NCBI GenBank assembly: GCA_023416995.1
Contig: JAEZGI010000022.1
Location: 1 to 20,723, forward strand
Reading direction: 5' to 3'
From: Bacteroidota bacterium
Lineage (GTDB): Bacteria > Bacteroidota > Bacteroidia > Chitinophagales > Chitinophagaceae
DNA: 20,723 nucleotides
The position numbers and the translations under genes are program-made. The notes under the pieces were generated by a model. It saw only the letters and a program-made list of their open reading frames with translations, was not told the origin of the DNA and did no database searches. Below, piece by piece: positions 1 through 6,862 of the stretch (position 1 is its first letter; each line of letters opens with the position of its first letter).

Positions 1-213
1 TATCAACAGTTTATGAATGATATAACCATGTTAGACAGTTCATACAACAAGTTACAAAAAGAACTTCCCGCAAATCCTAACAGAGAACAACTACTGGAAG
101 CAATGATTCAGAATCTTCAGCTGCAGACGGAACTTCTGAACCAACAACTCCGCGTGATTAAACAAATAAAACAATCAAAAACATCAAAAAATGAAAGCAA
201 TTCTACGATATAA
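1..213 (+). CDS. C-terminal fragment of a coiled-coil protein, possibly the anti-sigma-like partner of an upstream sigma factor
   Basis: The reading frame is open from base 1, so the true start lies outside the window and only the last 70 residues are visible. The fragment is rich in Gln, Leu and Asn and looks helical, with the core LLEAMIQNLQLQTELLNQQL followed by a Lys/Gln-rich hydrophilic tail. From memory, short proteins ending in a 'D-x-x-Y-x-x-L ... AMI-x-N-x-Q-L' helix commonly lie between an ECF sigma factor gene and a DUF4097-like gene in Bacteroidota, where they are membrane-anchored putative anti-sigma factors. That role is inference from this tail and from the next gene. Its end overlaps the next coding region by 23 bases, which suggests one operon and translational coupling. 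An internal ATG at 13 is unlikely to be the real start. Confidence 0.7.
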   Translation, partial: YQQFMNDITMLDSSYNKLQKELPANPNREQLLEAMIQNLQLQTELLNQQLRVIKQIKQSKTSKNESNSTI

Positions 214-1174
214 CCTTGTGCTCATACTTGCCCTATGGTGTGTGACCACTACTGCAAATGAGTTACCCCTTGTTGAAAAAACCAAGACCTATAACAAGAC
301 CTACGCCTTAAACAGTAACGATAAGGTTAAACTGGAAAACAAGTTTGGAGAACTGGTCATCAGCACCTGGAACAAAAATGAAATTAGTGTTGAAGTCACA
401 ATGACGGCCAAAGGCAACACAGAAGAACGCGCTGCTACTATTCTTGACCGGCTCAGGATCGAAGATGGAAAAAACAGCAATGGCGTCTGGTTTCGCACCG
501 AGATCCAGAACAACGACAGGCGAAATAAAAACACCAACTATAATAATGAAGGTTTCAGCATCAACTACAAGGTGCAGATGCCGGCGGGCGCGGTGCTCGA
601 CGCTTTTAATGAATTTGGAAGCACCAATATTGGAAATTACGATGGTTCATTAAGACTCAGTTCAAAATTTGGAGATTTGAAAACAGGAAAGATCAGTAAT
701 GCAAGAAAGGTGAGTGTAGAGTTCGGCACCGCCCATATACAAAGTGTAAGCAACGGCGAACTTGAAATCAAATTCTCACGCGCACTGATTGACAACATAG
801 ATGGTTCGGTAAAGGCTAATTTTGAACATTGCAGTGGAGTGAAACTCAACATCGATAACGGGCTTAAAGAGCTGCAGGTTAGAAATGAATTTACTAACCT
901 GTTTCTAAACCTTAACAAAAATCTGTCTGCCAATTTTAATATCTATACAAATTTTGGTGAGTTAAGAAACCGCTCCGACTTTGAATTGCTTACTGAAAAG
1001 GAAGATGAGGAGCGAGGTCCAAAATTTGACAAAACCTGGCTCGGTAAATCAGGAAAAGGAACAACAGGGCTTCGTATCAAGGCCAATTTCAGTAATGTAA
1101 CGCTGGGGCACGGACTCACAATGGACCTGAAAGAACCCAACAAATCAGACAGAAAAAAAACGACATCAATCTGA
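191..1174 (+). CDS. Secreted DUF4097-like beta-repeat protein
   Basis: 327-residue protein with an N-terminal signal peptide (hydrophobic core about residues 7-20, likely cleaved near the Ala22-Asn23 area), so probably periplasmic or surface exposed. The mature part is Asn/Lys-rich and contains a ladder of short strands marked by Phe-Gly or Phe-x: F52, F142, F160, F178, F195, F211, F234, F255 and F300. Between F142 and F211 the step is 16-18 residues, as in a right-handed beta-helix of the DUF4097/putative adhesin type. No catalytic motif is visible. The start overlaps the upstream anti-sigma-like gene by 23 bases and a strong terminator follows the stop, so this is the last gene of that operon. 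Function is unknown; in Bacteroidota such proteins often follow a sigma/anti-sigma pair, suggesting an envelope-stress output, which is inference. Confidence 0.8.
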   Translation: MKAILRYNLVLILALWCVTTTANELPLVEKTKTYNKTYALNSNDKVKLENKFGELVISTWNKNEISVEVTMTAKGNTEERAATILDRLRIEDGKNSNGVWFRTEIQNNDRRNKNTNYNNEGFSINYKVQMPAGAVLDAFNEFGSTNIGNYDGSLRLSSKFGDLKTGKISNARKVSVEFGTAHIQSVSNGELEIKFSRALIDNIDGSVKANFEHCSGVKLNIDNGLKELQVRNEFTNLFLNLNKNLSANFNIYTNFGELRNRSDFELLTEKEDEERGPKFDKTWLGKSGKGTTGLRIKANFSNVTLGHGLTMDLKEPNKSDRKKTTSI

Positions 1175-1184
1175 GATAATTAGT

Positions 1185-1220
1185 AAAAAAAACTCCGGGA
1201 ACAATCCCGGAGTTTTTTTT
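1185..1220. terminator. Bidirectional rho-independent terminator
   Basis: Perfect 9-bp stem ACTCCGGGA / TCCCGGAGT with an ACAA loop (1192-1213), flanked by A7 on the left and T7 on the right, which extends the pairing to about 16 bp. It gives a U-tract on both strands. It therefore serves the DUF4097-like gene ending at 1174 and the converging small gene ending at 1235. Confidence 0.93.
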
Positions 1221-1234
1221 AGTGATATGCCTGT

Positions 1235-1465
1235 TTATTTAAAGGGTACTATTGTATGTGCATATCCTGAATCTCTTCTCATTGTATCCTGTGGTAATGG
1301 CTTCCGGTTGGTTGTATCTCTTTTTCTTCCCGGAATGGTATCCTGGAAATTTTCAGAAATTACAGTGCTCTCCGGTTGTACATAACCGTTATTTTCGCCT
1401 GAAGCAGATGTATACATTCCAAATGAGGCTATCGCAACTCCACATACTATTAATAACTTTTTCAT
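1235..1465 (-). CDS. Small secreted peptide, hypothetical
   Basis: 76-residue protein beginning MKKLLIVCGVAIASFGMYTS, a clear signal peptide with probable cleavage around Ala21-Ser22. There is a Cys at position 8, but no proper lipobox. The remaining 54 residues are hydrophilic, with repeated Asp-Thr/Asp-Ser pairs (D42-T, D50-TT, D60-TM, D65-S) among Arg, Lys and Pro. They look unstructured and have no recognisable domain. The gene stands alone between the pyrF end and the shared terminator. An antisense frame of similar length exists on the plus strand, but it lacks a signal peptide pattern and is rejected. I do not recognise the family. Small Chitinophagaceae exported peptides with Asp-Thr-Thr runs are familiar but uncharacterised. 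Confidence 0.65.
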   Translation of the reverse strand: MKKLLIVCGVAIASFGMYTSASGENNGYVQPESTVISENFQDTIPGRKRDTTNRKPLPQDTMRRDSGYAHTIVPFK

Positions 1466-1662
1466 AATCTGAAGGTTTTTTAGTGTTTGAATCGTGTTTG
1501 GATAGTAGTCGCAATTACCATACTAAGCAACGAATTAACAGTCCTTCGTTATGTTATTTGTTGATTATCAAGATAGTACGACCAGTCGCCTTAATCGACC
1601 CTGCTGTGGATTTGTGGAATCGCAGCCCCCTTGATGCTATCATGGGGATTACAACTTGTTAA
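1466..1662. other. 197-base intergenic region with a weak hairpin
   Basis: Lies between the small peptide gene and the pyrF stop. A short hairpin, CCCCTTGAT / ATCATGGGG with one T-T mismatch and a three-base loop, sits at 1627-1647. It is placed to follow pyrF on the minus strand, but no U-tract follows, so it is at best a weak 3'-end structure. No perfect TAnnTTTG box for the peptide gene was found here. Two TGTGGA direct repeats (1605-1610 and 1613-1618) are present without clear meaning. Confidence 0.4.
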
Positions 1663-2466
1663 TTAACGGACATAATCTTTCATCTCTTCCTGGTATTCGA
1701 TAGCAACTTCCTGCGCGCGTTTGGCGAAGTCGGTTGAAGATGAAGCATAAATTATCGCCCTGCTTGAATTTACCAGTAAACCGGTCTCTGCATTGGAGGC
1801 ATGTGTCGAGATATCTGCAAGACTACCTCCCTGTGCGCCTACCCCCGGCACCAGGAAAAAATGAGCAGGAACAAGATCCCGTATACGACCAAACATTTCG
1901 GTTTGAGTGGCACCAACTACAAACATCAGCTTTTCAGAATCACCCCAATTAACTGCTGTACGCATCACCCGTTCAAACAAAAACTCATCATCGTATTTCA
2001 ATAATTCAAAATCACGGGCGCCGGAGTTGGAAGTGAGGCCCAATAGTATGGTCCATTTGTCTTTATAAGCCAGAAACGGTTTTACACTGTCTGCTCCCAT
2101 ATACGGCGCCACAGTTATTGCATCAAAAGCCAGGGTTTCAAAAAACGCTTTGGCGTATTGGGTCGCCGTGTTACCTATATCCCCCCTTTTGGCATCTGCT
2201 ATCTTAAAGTGCCCGGAAGGAATATAGTTCACCGTTTTTTCGAGCGATTGCCATCCACGCAAACCATTCGCTTCATAAAAAGCCGTATTGATTTTATAAC
2301 TCACACAAAAATCAGCGGTGGCATCTATTATCTGTTTGTTGAATTCAAAAACGGGGTCCGCTGACGACAATAAATGAGGAGGTATCTTGGATTCATCGGT
2401 ATCAAGACCTACACAGAGGTAAGATTTTTTTGACCTGATCTGATCGACGAGTTGAGCCTTTGTCAT
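1663..2466 (-). CDS. pyrF: Orotidine 5'-phosphate decarboxylase (type 2)
   Basis: Converts OMP to UMP, the last step of de novo UMP synthesis, in the cytoplasm. The 267 residues match the longer bacterial type-2 form. The substrate-binding strand CVGLDTD is at residues 18-24 and the catalytic motif DAKRGDIGNT at 91-100, with the catalytic Lys93 and its Asp partners. The phosphate-binding segments are VPGVGAQGG (206-214) and VNSSRAIIY (232-240). All key residues are present. It is the last gene of a minus-strand run after the SDR gene, 18 bases away. A perfect TATATTTG box lies four bases before its ATG, so it may also have its own promoter. No other pyr gene is in the window. Confidence 0.96.
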   Translation of the reverse strand: MTKAQLVDQIRSKKSYLCVGLDTDESKIPPHLLSSADPVFEFNKQIIDATADFCVSYKINTAFYEANGLRGWQSLEKTVNYIPSGHFKIADAKRGDIGNTATQYAKAFFETLAFDAITVAPYMGADSVKPFLAYKDKWTILLGLTSNSGARDFELLKYDDEFLFERVMRTAVNWGDSEKLMFVVGATQTEMFGRIRDLVPAHFFLVPGVGAQGGSLADISTHASNAETGLLVNSSRAIIYASSSTDFAKRAQEVAIEYQEEMKDYVR

Positions 2467-2470
2467 ACCG

Positions 2471-2478
2471 CAAATATA
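2471..2478 (-). promoter_or_regulatory. Putative Bacteroidota -7 box for pyrF
   Basis: Read on the minus strand this is TATATTTG, a perfect match to TAnnTTTG, four bases before the pyrF ATG (2466). It lies in the 18-base gap after the SDR stop. No TTG-like -33 element was found at the usual distance. If used, the mRNA would begin at or within a few bases of the start codon. Confidence 0.45.
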
Positions 2479-2484
2479 GGCATG

Positions 2485-3273
2485 TTAAGATAAGGTTGCG
2501 GTTCGTCCCCCATCAACCGCAATGCTGGTACCGGTAATATAGGACGCAAGCGGGGATGCCAGGAAAAGCGCAAGCGCTGCCAGTTCTGCCGCGGCCCCAA
2601 AGCGGCGAAGCGGAATTTCATTTTTCAGATTGTTCGCGATAACATCGGTCGACAGGCCGCTGTTTTTTGACATGGTTTCCAGCAACGCATGTAATCTTGC
2701 GGTTTCTGTAAGCCCGGGCAGAATATTATTTACGGTAATGTTGAATTGTCCTACTTCGTTTGACCAGGTCTTCGCCCAACCAGCGACTGCTGCACGGATC
2801 GTGTTCGAAACACCAAGGTTATTCAATGGTTGTTTTACGGAAGTTGAAACCACATTTATTATTCTTCCGTAATTATTTCGTTGCATACCTGCCAGCAACG
2901 TCTGTGCAAGTACCTGGTTGTTTACGATATGTTGTTCAAACCCCCTGGTAAACGCTTCGGTTTCTGCAGAAGTGATCGGACCGGGCTTTGGACCACCTGA
3001 GTTATTAACCAGGATATGTACATCTGTTATAGCGGCAATCTCTTTTGCAACACTGCTTACCGCTTCCTTATCGGTAAAATCCGCGACAAAAAAACGGTGT
3101 TTCTGACCATCTGGTTGCGCGAGACTGTCTGTAACCCTGCTCAATGAAGCTTCTGATCGCGAAACAAGAAAACAGGTAGCACCTGCCGCTGCAAATGCCT
3201 CTGCTATAGCTAATCCTATTCCCTGTGTACTACCACAAACAACTGCAGTTTTTCCGGATAATGTGATTTCCAT
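2485..3273 (-). CDS. Atypical short-chain dehydrogenase/reductase lacking the Tyr-Lys catalytic pair
   Basis: 262-residue Rossmann-fold SDR. The nucleotide-binding motif CGSTQGIG (residues 13-20) follows the GxxxGxG rule and the NNSGG strand (90-94) replaces the usual NNAG. The C-terminal GTSIAVDGG (248-256) is typical of 3-oxoacyl-ACP reductase-like SDRs. The canonical active site Y-x-x-x-K is absent: where it should lie after Ser143/Ser145, the sequence reads S156-N-T-I-R160. From memory, an SDR subgroup described as 'BKR-like SDR-like' also departs from the catalytic tetrad, so this may be a family trait and not a mutation. Substrate is unknown, and it may not be a conventional oxidoreductase. 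It starts 11 bases after the GDPD stop and runs into pyrF, so it is probably co-transcribed with both. Confidence 0.88.
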   Translation of the reverse strand: MEITLSGKTAVVCGSTQGIGLAIAEAFAAAGATCFLVSRSEASLSRVTDSLAQPDGQKHRFFVADFTDKEAVSSVAKEIAAITDVHILVNNSGGPKPGPITSAETEAFTRGFEQHIVNNQVLAQTLLAGMQRNNYGRIINVVSTSVKQPLNNLGVSNTIRAAVAGWAKTWSNEVGQFNITVNNILPGLTETARLHALLETMSKNSGLSTDVIANNLKNEIPLRRFGAAAELAALALFLASPLASYITGTSIAVDGGRTATLS

Positions 3274-3284
3274 TTGAGCAACAA

Positions 3285-4178
3285 TTATAGTTCAGTGAAT
3301 AAATCGGGGTAATCGGTGATGATACCATCGATACCCAGGTTCTTTAATCTTACAATCAGATCTTTTTCATTTGCGGTCCAGGGAATGATTTTCATATTCA
3401 TCTGATGACACTTCTCAACAAGTTTTTTATTAACGAGTCGTGTATGCGGGCTGTATATATCGGGTACAAATCCCAGGTCCTGCACGTGCTGATCAACGGT
3501 TTTATCGTTTTGTACCAAAGCCGACAACCTGATGCCGGGATGCTTTTCATGTAACTGCTTTAGTGTACGAAAATCAAATGACTGGATCGTTGTCCGGGCC
3601 CCGATCTTCTTTTCATTTATAACCTGCATCAGCAATTCAACAAATTCACCCGGTGCAGGATGCAAAACCCCATCTCCCTTCTCACTGCATTTTGTTTCTA
3701 TATTGTAATAAACAGGTGGAAGTTTTTTCAATTTGATATAAGCCTCCACGCTGTCGATCAATTCAGACAACAATGGTTTTGTGACAGCTATTTTTTGCTG
3801 ACGGGGAAAGGCCTCCAGGGGTTTGAGACCCACATCAAATTGCTGCGTTTGTTCATAGGTCATTTGATAGATAGCAAAGGAATCTTTGTTAGCCCTTGTT
3901 ATCTCCCGACCGTTTTTCGGGGTAGTAATAAGCGGATTAAAATGTGCATCATGTGAAAGCAATACCTTTTTGTCGGAAGTGATAACCACATCCATTTCAA
4001 GCGTTGTTACCCCGAGATCAATGGCCCTGATCATTGCGGGGATTGTATTTTCGGGCATCAATCCACGGCTTCCACGGTGTCCCTGTTTGTCGAATTCAAC
4101 TGATTGTGCCGGGGCGTCATCACCACATGCGGATACCAGGACTGCCATCAAAGTGCAATAAAAAGCGAGAAGTTTCAT
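3285..4178 (-). CDS. Glycerophosphodiester phosphodiesterase, lipoprotein
   Basis: 297-residue GDPD-family enzyme expected to hydrolyse glycerophosphodiesters to glycerol-3-phosphate and an alcohol. The family signature is complete: H34-R-G-S-R-G, P42-E-N-T, metal ligands E61 and D63, and H76-D77. The C-terminal DGIITDYPD is the usual barrel end. The N-terminus is a lipoprotein signal peptide with a VSAC lipobox and Cys18 as the acylated residue. The residues after Cys (Gly-Asp-Asp) are acidic, which may favour display on the outer surface in Bacteroidota, but this is inference. It is the first gene of a probable GDPD-SDR-pyrF unit. A TAACATTG box, one base off the -7 consensus, ends five bases before the ATG. 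Confidence 0.93.
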   Translation of the reverse strand: MKLLAFYCTLMAVLVSACGDDAPAQSVEFDKQGHRGSRGLMPENTIPAMIRAIDLGVTTLEMDVVITSDKKVLLSHDAHFNPLITTPKNGREITRANKDSFAIYQMTYEQTQQFDVGLKPLEAFPRQQKIAVTKPLLSELIDSVEAYIKLKKLPPVYYNIETKCSEKGDGVLHPAPGEFVELLMQVINEKKIGARTTIQSFDFRTLKQLHEKHPGIRLSALVQNDKTVDQHVQDLGFVPDIYSPHTRLVNKKLVEKCHQMNMKIIPWTANEKDLIVRLKNLGIDGIITDYPDLFTEL

Positions 4179-4205
4179 ACGGTCAATGTTAGCGAAAAAT
4201 CGTTC

Positions 4206-4253
4206 ACCGCTGGCTGTTCTTTTATGAACATTTCATCAATAATCCGCAGCGGT
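4206..4253 (-). terminator. Nested inverted repeat, possible terminator or leader structure
   Basis: The 79-base gap between the PaiB-like stop and the GDPD start holds two nested inverted repeats. The outer arms are ACCGCTG (4206-4212) and CAGCGGT (4247-4253). The inner arms are TGTTC (4215-4219) and GAACA (4226-4230), with a six-base loop. On the minus strand the outer stem is followed after four to five bases by a run of T. This could end the mrp-PaiB transcript or fold in the GDPD leader. The 34-base outer loop makes it weaker than a standard hairpin. Confidence 0.4.
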
Positions 4254-4257
4254 ATTA

Positions 4258-4893
4258 TCACCCGGGGAATTCCGAACTATGTCGCACCTGCATTTCGGCT
4301 GCTATTTGCCGGGCGTGCGCATCACCATTTTGCAGATGCTCTATGATTGAATTATAACTTTTTTCGTCCCTGTTCTGGCTCAGCTTAAACACATGTTGCA
4401 GATCGGTAATATCGATCCTGAAACCAACAATTGCTTTGGTAAGGCGGTCCACATATTCCTGGGGCAGGTGTTCAAACAATGAAGGGGACCGGGGATCATT
4501 TTCAAAATGAAAAGTGGTTTCGCGCAAGATTTCGATAAGCTCGTCGTGTCCAAGAAAACTTACCCTGCCACGCGCATGTACCGACATATAGTTCCAGGTT
4601 GAACCTACCTGTTTGTCGGTGTACCAACTCGCGCTTACATAACTATGTGGTCCATTAAACACGGCAAGCGCATTTGCATTTTCAAGTAAGGCCTTGTAGT
4701 GGTCAGTACCTTTCATTAAATGACCCAACAGGTATCCACCACCATTACCATCGGGTTTCAGCAGTACTGGAACATGTGTTGCAACCGGTAACCCCGCAGT
4801 GGTTGCACAGCATAACAATACAAAAGGATTGGCCTCCATAAAGGACCAGATTTTTTGAGGATCCTTTTCTTTGTATTCGGGCAGGTTATACAT
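4258..4893 (-). CDS. FMN-binding protein of the PaiB family
   Basis: 211 residues matching the PaiB / FMN_bind_2 family, often annotated as 'FMN-binding negative transcriptional regulator'. The fold is a flavin-reductase-like split barrel, not a helix-turn-helix. Recognisable features are the N-terminal MYNLPEY, the segment FVLLCCATTAGLPVATHVPV (residues 24-43), the region around FNGPHSYVSASWY with GSTWNY, and a late IVGFRIDI strand. It lies 18 bases downstream of mrp on the same strand, so the two are probably co-transcribed. In Bacillus, PaiB affects sporulation and protease genes; no such role can be read here. A flavin-dependent enzyme or flavin/haem-binding protein is equally possible. 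Confidence 0.9.
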   Translation of the reverse strand: MYNLPEYKEKDPQKIWSFMEANPFVLLCCATTAGLPVATHVPVLLKPDGNGGGYLLGHLMKGTDHYKALLENANALAVFNGPHSYVSASWYTDKQVGSTWNYMSVHARGRVSFLGHDELIEILRETTFHFENDPRSPSLFEHLPQEYVDRLTKAIVGFRIDITDLQHVFKLSQNRDEKSYNSIIEHLQNGDAHARQIAAEMQVRHSSEFPG

Positions 4894-4911
4894 ATGGTAT
4901 TATGCTTTTGC

Positions 4912-5994
4912 TTAATTGAATTCCACTTCTGTTACCCGCAGATTGGCATTGCGCATCGAAATGCTGCGGGTAGCATTGGCAGCAAATTCAAGGTAAGCGT
5001 TGCGTGCAGGTTGTTCGGAAGCCATGATCGGTATTCCGCTGTCACCACCTTCCCTGATATCCTGCTCCAGCGGGATCTGGCCCAGGAAAGGAATTTCATA
5101 CTCTTCAGCTAACTTTTTGCCACCTTCGCGTCCAAAAACATAATGTCGTATATCCGTGCCCGGTAGTGTGAAGTAACTCATGTTTTCAACCAGGCCGATG
5201 ATAGGAACCTTTACCTGCATCTGGGGAAACATGGCAATTGCCTTTTTAGCATCAACCAATGCAACATCCTGTGGTGTGGTCACCACTATGGCACCGGTAA
5301 CCGGCACCATTTGCATGAGGGTCAGGTGAATGTCGCCTGTGCCTGGCGGCATATCTATAACGAGATAATCCAGTTCGCCCCAATGCACATCGGTTACAAA
5401 TTGTTTGATTGCACTGCTTGCCATCGGTCCGCGCCACACCACTGCGTTTTTCTCGTCGACCAGTAAACCGATACTCATCAGTTTGATACCATATTTTTCA
5501 AGCGGAACAATCATTCCTTTGCCACCGTTATCCATCATCATGGGTCTTTCGCCGCGCACACCAAACATGATCGGTACACTGGGTCCATATATATCAGCAT
5601 CCATGAGACCCACCTTGGCACCACCCTGTGAAAGAGCGATGGCCAGGTTAGACGCAACAGTGCTTTTGCCAACTCCGCCTTTGCCACTCACCACCGCGAT
5701 GATGTTGCGTACCTCAGGCAGAACAGCCTGCGCGTCATGACGGTTAGTAGTGGTATTGCTGCTGAAGTTCACCAGCACCACAGCATCTTTATTTACGAGT
5801 TCGCGGATAGATTTCACGCAATTGTTCCGCATCAGATCTTTTAAAGGACAAGCCGGGGTTGTCAGCACAAGGGTAAAGGATACATCATTGCCATTAATGA
5901 CAATATCTTTCACCATATTAAGAGAGATAATATCGCTTCCTAGATCGGGTTCCTGCACGTTTTTCAAGGCCTCTGTAATCTGGTCAATGGTCAT
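4912..5994 (-). CDS. mrp: Mrp/NBP35-family P-loop ATPase, iron-sulfur cluster carrier
   Basis: 360-residue cytoplasmic ATPase that carries and delivers Fe-S clusters to apo-proteins (ApbC/Mrp family). The N-terminal 1-90 is a MIP18/DUF59 domain with the conserved TTPACPLKD segment (Cys49). The ATPase part has the deviant Walker A VVSGKGGVGKST (101-112), MDADIYGPS (131-139) and DMPPGTGD (214-221). After ENMSYF (270-275), where many Mrp proteins have a C-x-x-C cluster ligand pair, this one reads TLPGTD with no cysteine. From memory, Bacteroidota Mrp proteins commonly lack that pair, so cluster binding may use other ligands. It precedes the PaiB-like gene and has a TAATTTTG box about 31 bases upstream. 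Confidence 0.95.
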   Translation of the reverse strand: MTIDQITEALKNVQEPDLGSDIISLNMVKDIVINGNDVSFTLVLTTPACPLKDLMRNNCVKSIRELVNKDAVVLVNFSSNTTTNRHDAQAVLPEVRNIIAVVSGKGGVGKSTVASNLAIALSQGGAKVGLMDADIYGPSVPIMFGVRGERPMMMDNGGKGMIVPLEKYGIKLMSIGLLVDEKNAVVWRGPMASSAIKQFVTDVHWGELDYLVIDMPPGTGDIHLTLMQMVPVTGAIVVTTPQDVALVDAKKAIAMFPQMQVKVPIIGLVENMSYFTLPGTDIRHYVFGREGGKKLAEEYEIPFLGQIPLEQDIREGGDSGIPIMASEQPARNAYLEFAANATRSISMRNANLRVTEVEFN

Positions 5995-6025
5995 GGAGAA
6001 AAAATTTTTTAGAAGAATTCGGTTG

Positions 6026-6033
6026 CAAAATTA
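6026..6033 (-). promoter_or_regulatory. Putative -7 box for mrp
   Basis: Reads TAATTTTG on the minus strand, a perfect TAnnTTTG. It ends 31 bases before the mrp ATG, so it would give a leader of roughly 25-30 bases, unlike the boxes that abut start codons elsewhere in this window. No clear -33 TTG was found at standard spacing. Confidence 0.45.
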
Positions 6034-6181
6034 ACCATTAGCAAGTGTATTTTGTTTAACAATTTGTTTATGACCGTTCAACCAATGCTTACAAATTTTC
6101 ATATCAGCGTAATAGATTAACTGCCAGCCGGATTGATGTGTTAAAATTTGATTTATCCGGTAACATTTTGGTAAAATAACG

Positions 6182-6189
6182 TAGGTTTG
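6182..6189 (+). promoter_or_regulatory. Putative -7 box abutting the CDR-like gene
   Basis: TAGGTTTG, a perfect TAnnTTTG, ends six bases before the ATG at 6196. Transcription would start at or very near the start codon. A TTTTGG element lies about 11 bases upstream, which is closer than the usual -33 spacing, so only the -7 box is well supported. Confidence 0.45.
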
Positions 6190-6195
6190 AAACCA

Positions 6196-6837
6196 ATGAA
6201 ACGAATTTTACTTTTTGTTTTTATACTTTTCATAGGTGTTCCCGTAGCCGTTAATGCCCAGTTTGAAAAACTGAAGGATTCGGTCGTACAACTCTTTGGT
6301 GTTGTTATGACCGCCGACAGTCTCCAGGGTATACCTTACGTAAGTGTTGTGATCCAGGGACAGAATCGGGGTACACAAACCAATGACGATGGAGTATTTT
6401 CAATCGTTGTGCTAAAAGGTGATGTGATTGAATTCAGTTCAATCGGATACAAGTCTAAACTGGTAACCATCCCCCGCGATATTGAAGGCAATCAGCAAAG
6501 TATGATTCAGCTTATGGTTACGGATACCATGTATCTTCCTGCCACTATTATCAGGCCGAGGCCCACGCGCGAACAGTTTGAACGCGATTTTGTGAATGTA
6601 CAGGTACCTGACGATATGCTGGAAATAGCTCGAAAAAATGCCGACGAATCTAAACGCAGGGTGCTCTCTAAAGGATTACCTGCCGATGGCCGTGAAGCAA
6701 CTGGCATGATGCTTCGAAATACCGCTCAGCGTGCCTATTACTCCGGCCAGGCACCGCCTCAGAATATCTTTAACCCTTTTGCATGGAACGAGTTTATCAA
6801 GGCATGGAAAAGAGGCGACTACAAATCAAAAAAATAG
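6196..6837 (+). CDS. Secreted carboxypeptidase-regulatory-like domain protein
   Basis: 213 residues. The first ATG is chosen; a TTG nine bases earlier overlaps the -7 box and is rejected. The signal peptide MKRILLFVFILFIGVPVAVN ends at an Ala-Gln cleavage site near residue 21. Residues about 33-115 form a carboxypeptidase-D regulatory-like beta-sandwich: the FGVVMTADSLQGIPYVSVVI opening, the NDDGVFS turn and the EFSSIGY strand. This module is common at the start of TonB-dependent receptors, but here no plug or barrel follows. The remaining 100 residues are charged and rich in Arg, Asn and Pro, with no known domain. Such stand-alone proteins are frequent in Chitinophagaceae and have unknown function. 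The next gene follows after 25 bases. Confidence 0.85.
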   Translation: MKRILLFVFILFIGVPVAVNAQFEKLKDSVVQLFGVVMTADSLQGIPYVSVVIQGQNRGTQTNDDGVFSIVVLKGDVIEFSSIGYKSKLVTIPRDIEGNQQSMIQLMVTDTMYLPATIIRPRPTREQFERDFVNVQVPDDMLEIARKNADESKRRVLSKGLPADGREATGMMLRNTAQRAYYSGQAPPQNIFNPFAWNEFIKAWKRGDYKSKK

Positions 6838-6862
6838 CCTGCTCATAGCAAAACTGTCATTA

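Noticed and set aside
1252..1467. Plus-strand ORF of 71 codons antisense to the small secreted peptide
   Set aside because: It lacks a signal sequence or start context and has a composition typical of a shadow frame. The minus-strand frame has a clear signal peptide and ends at the terminator.
1605..1618. Two TGTGGA direct repeats eight bases apart
   Set aside because: They are too short and unaccompanied by a consensus operator or regulator gene to be called a binding site.
6187..6195. TTG start three codons before the CDR-like ATG
   Set aside because: TTG starts are unusual in this group, and the codon is part of the TAGGTTTG box. The ATG gives an ordinary signal peptide.
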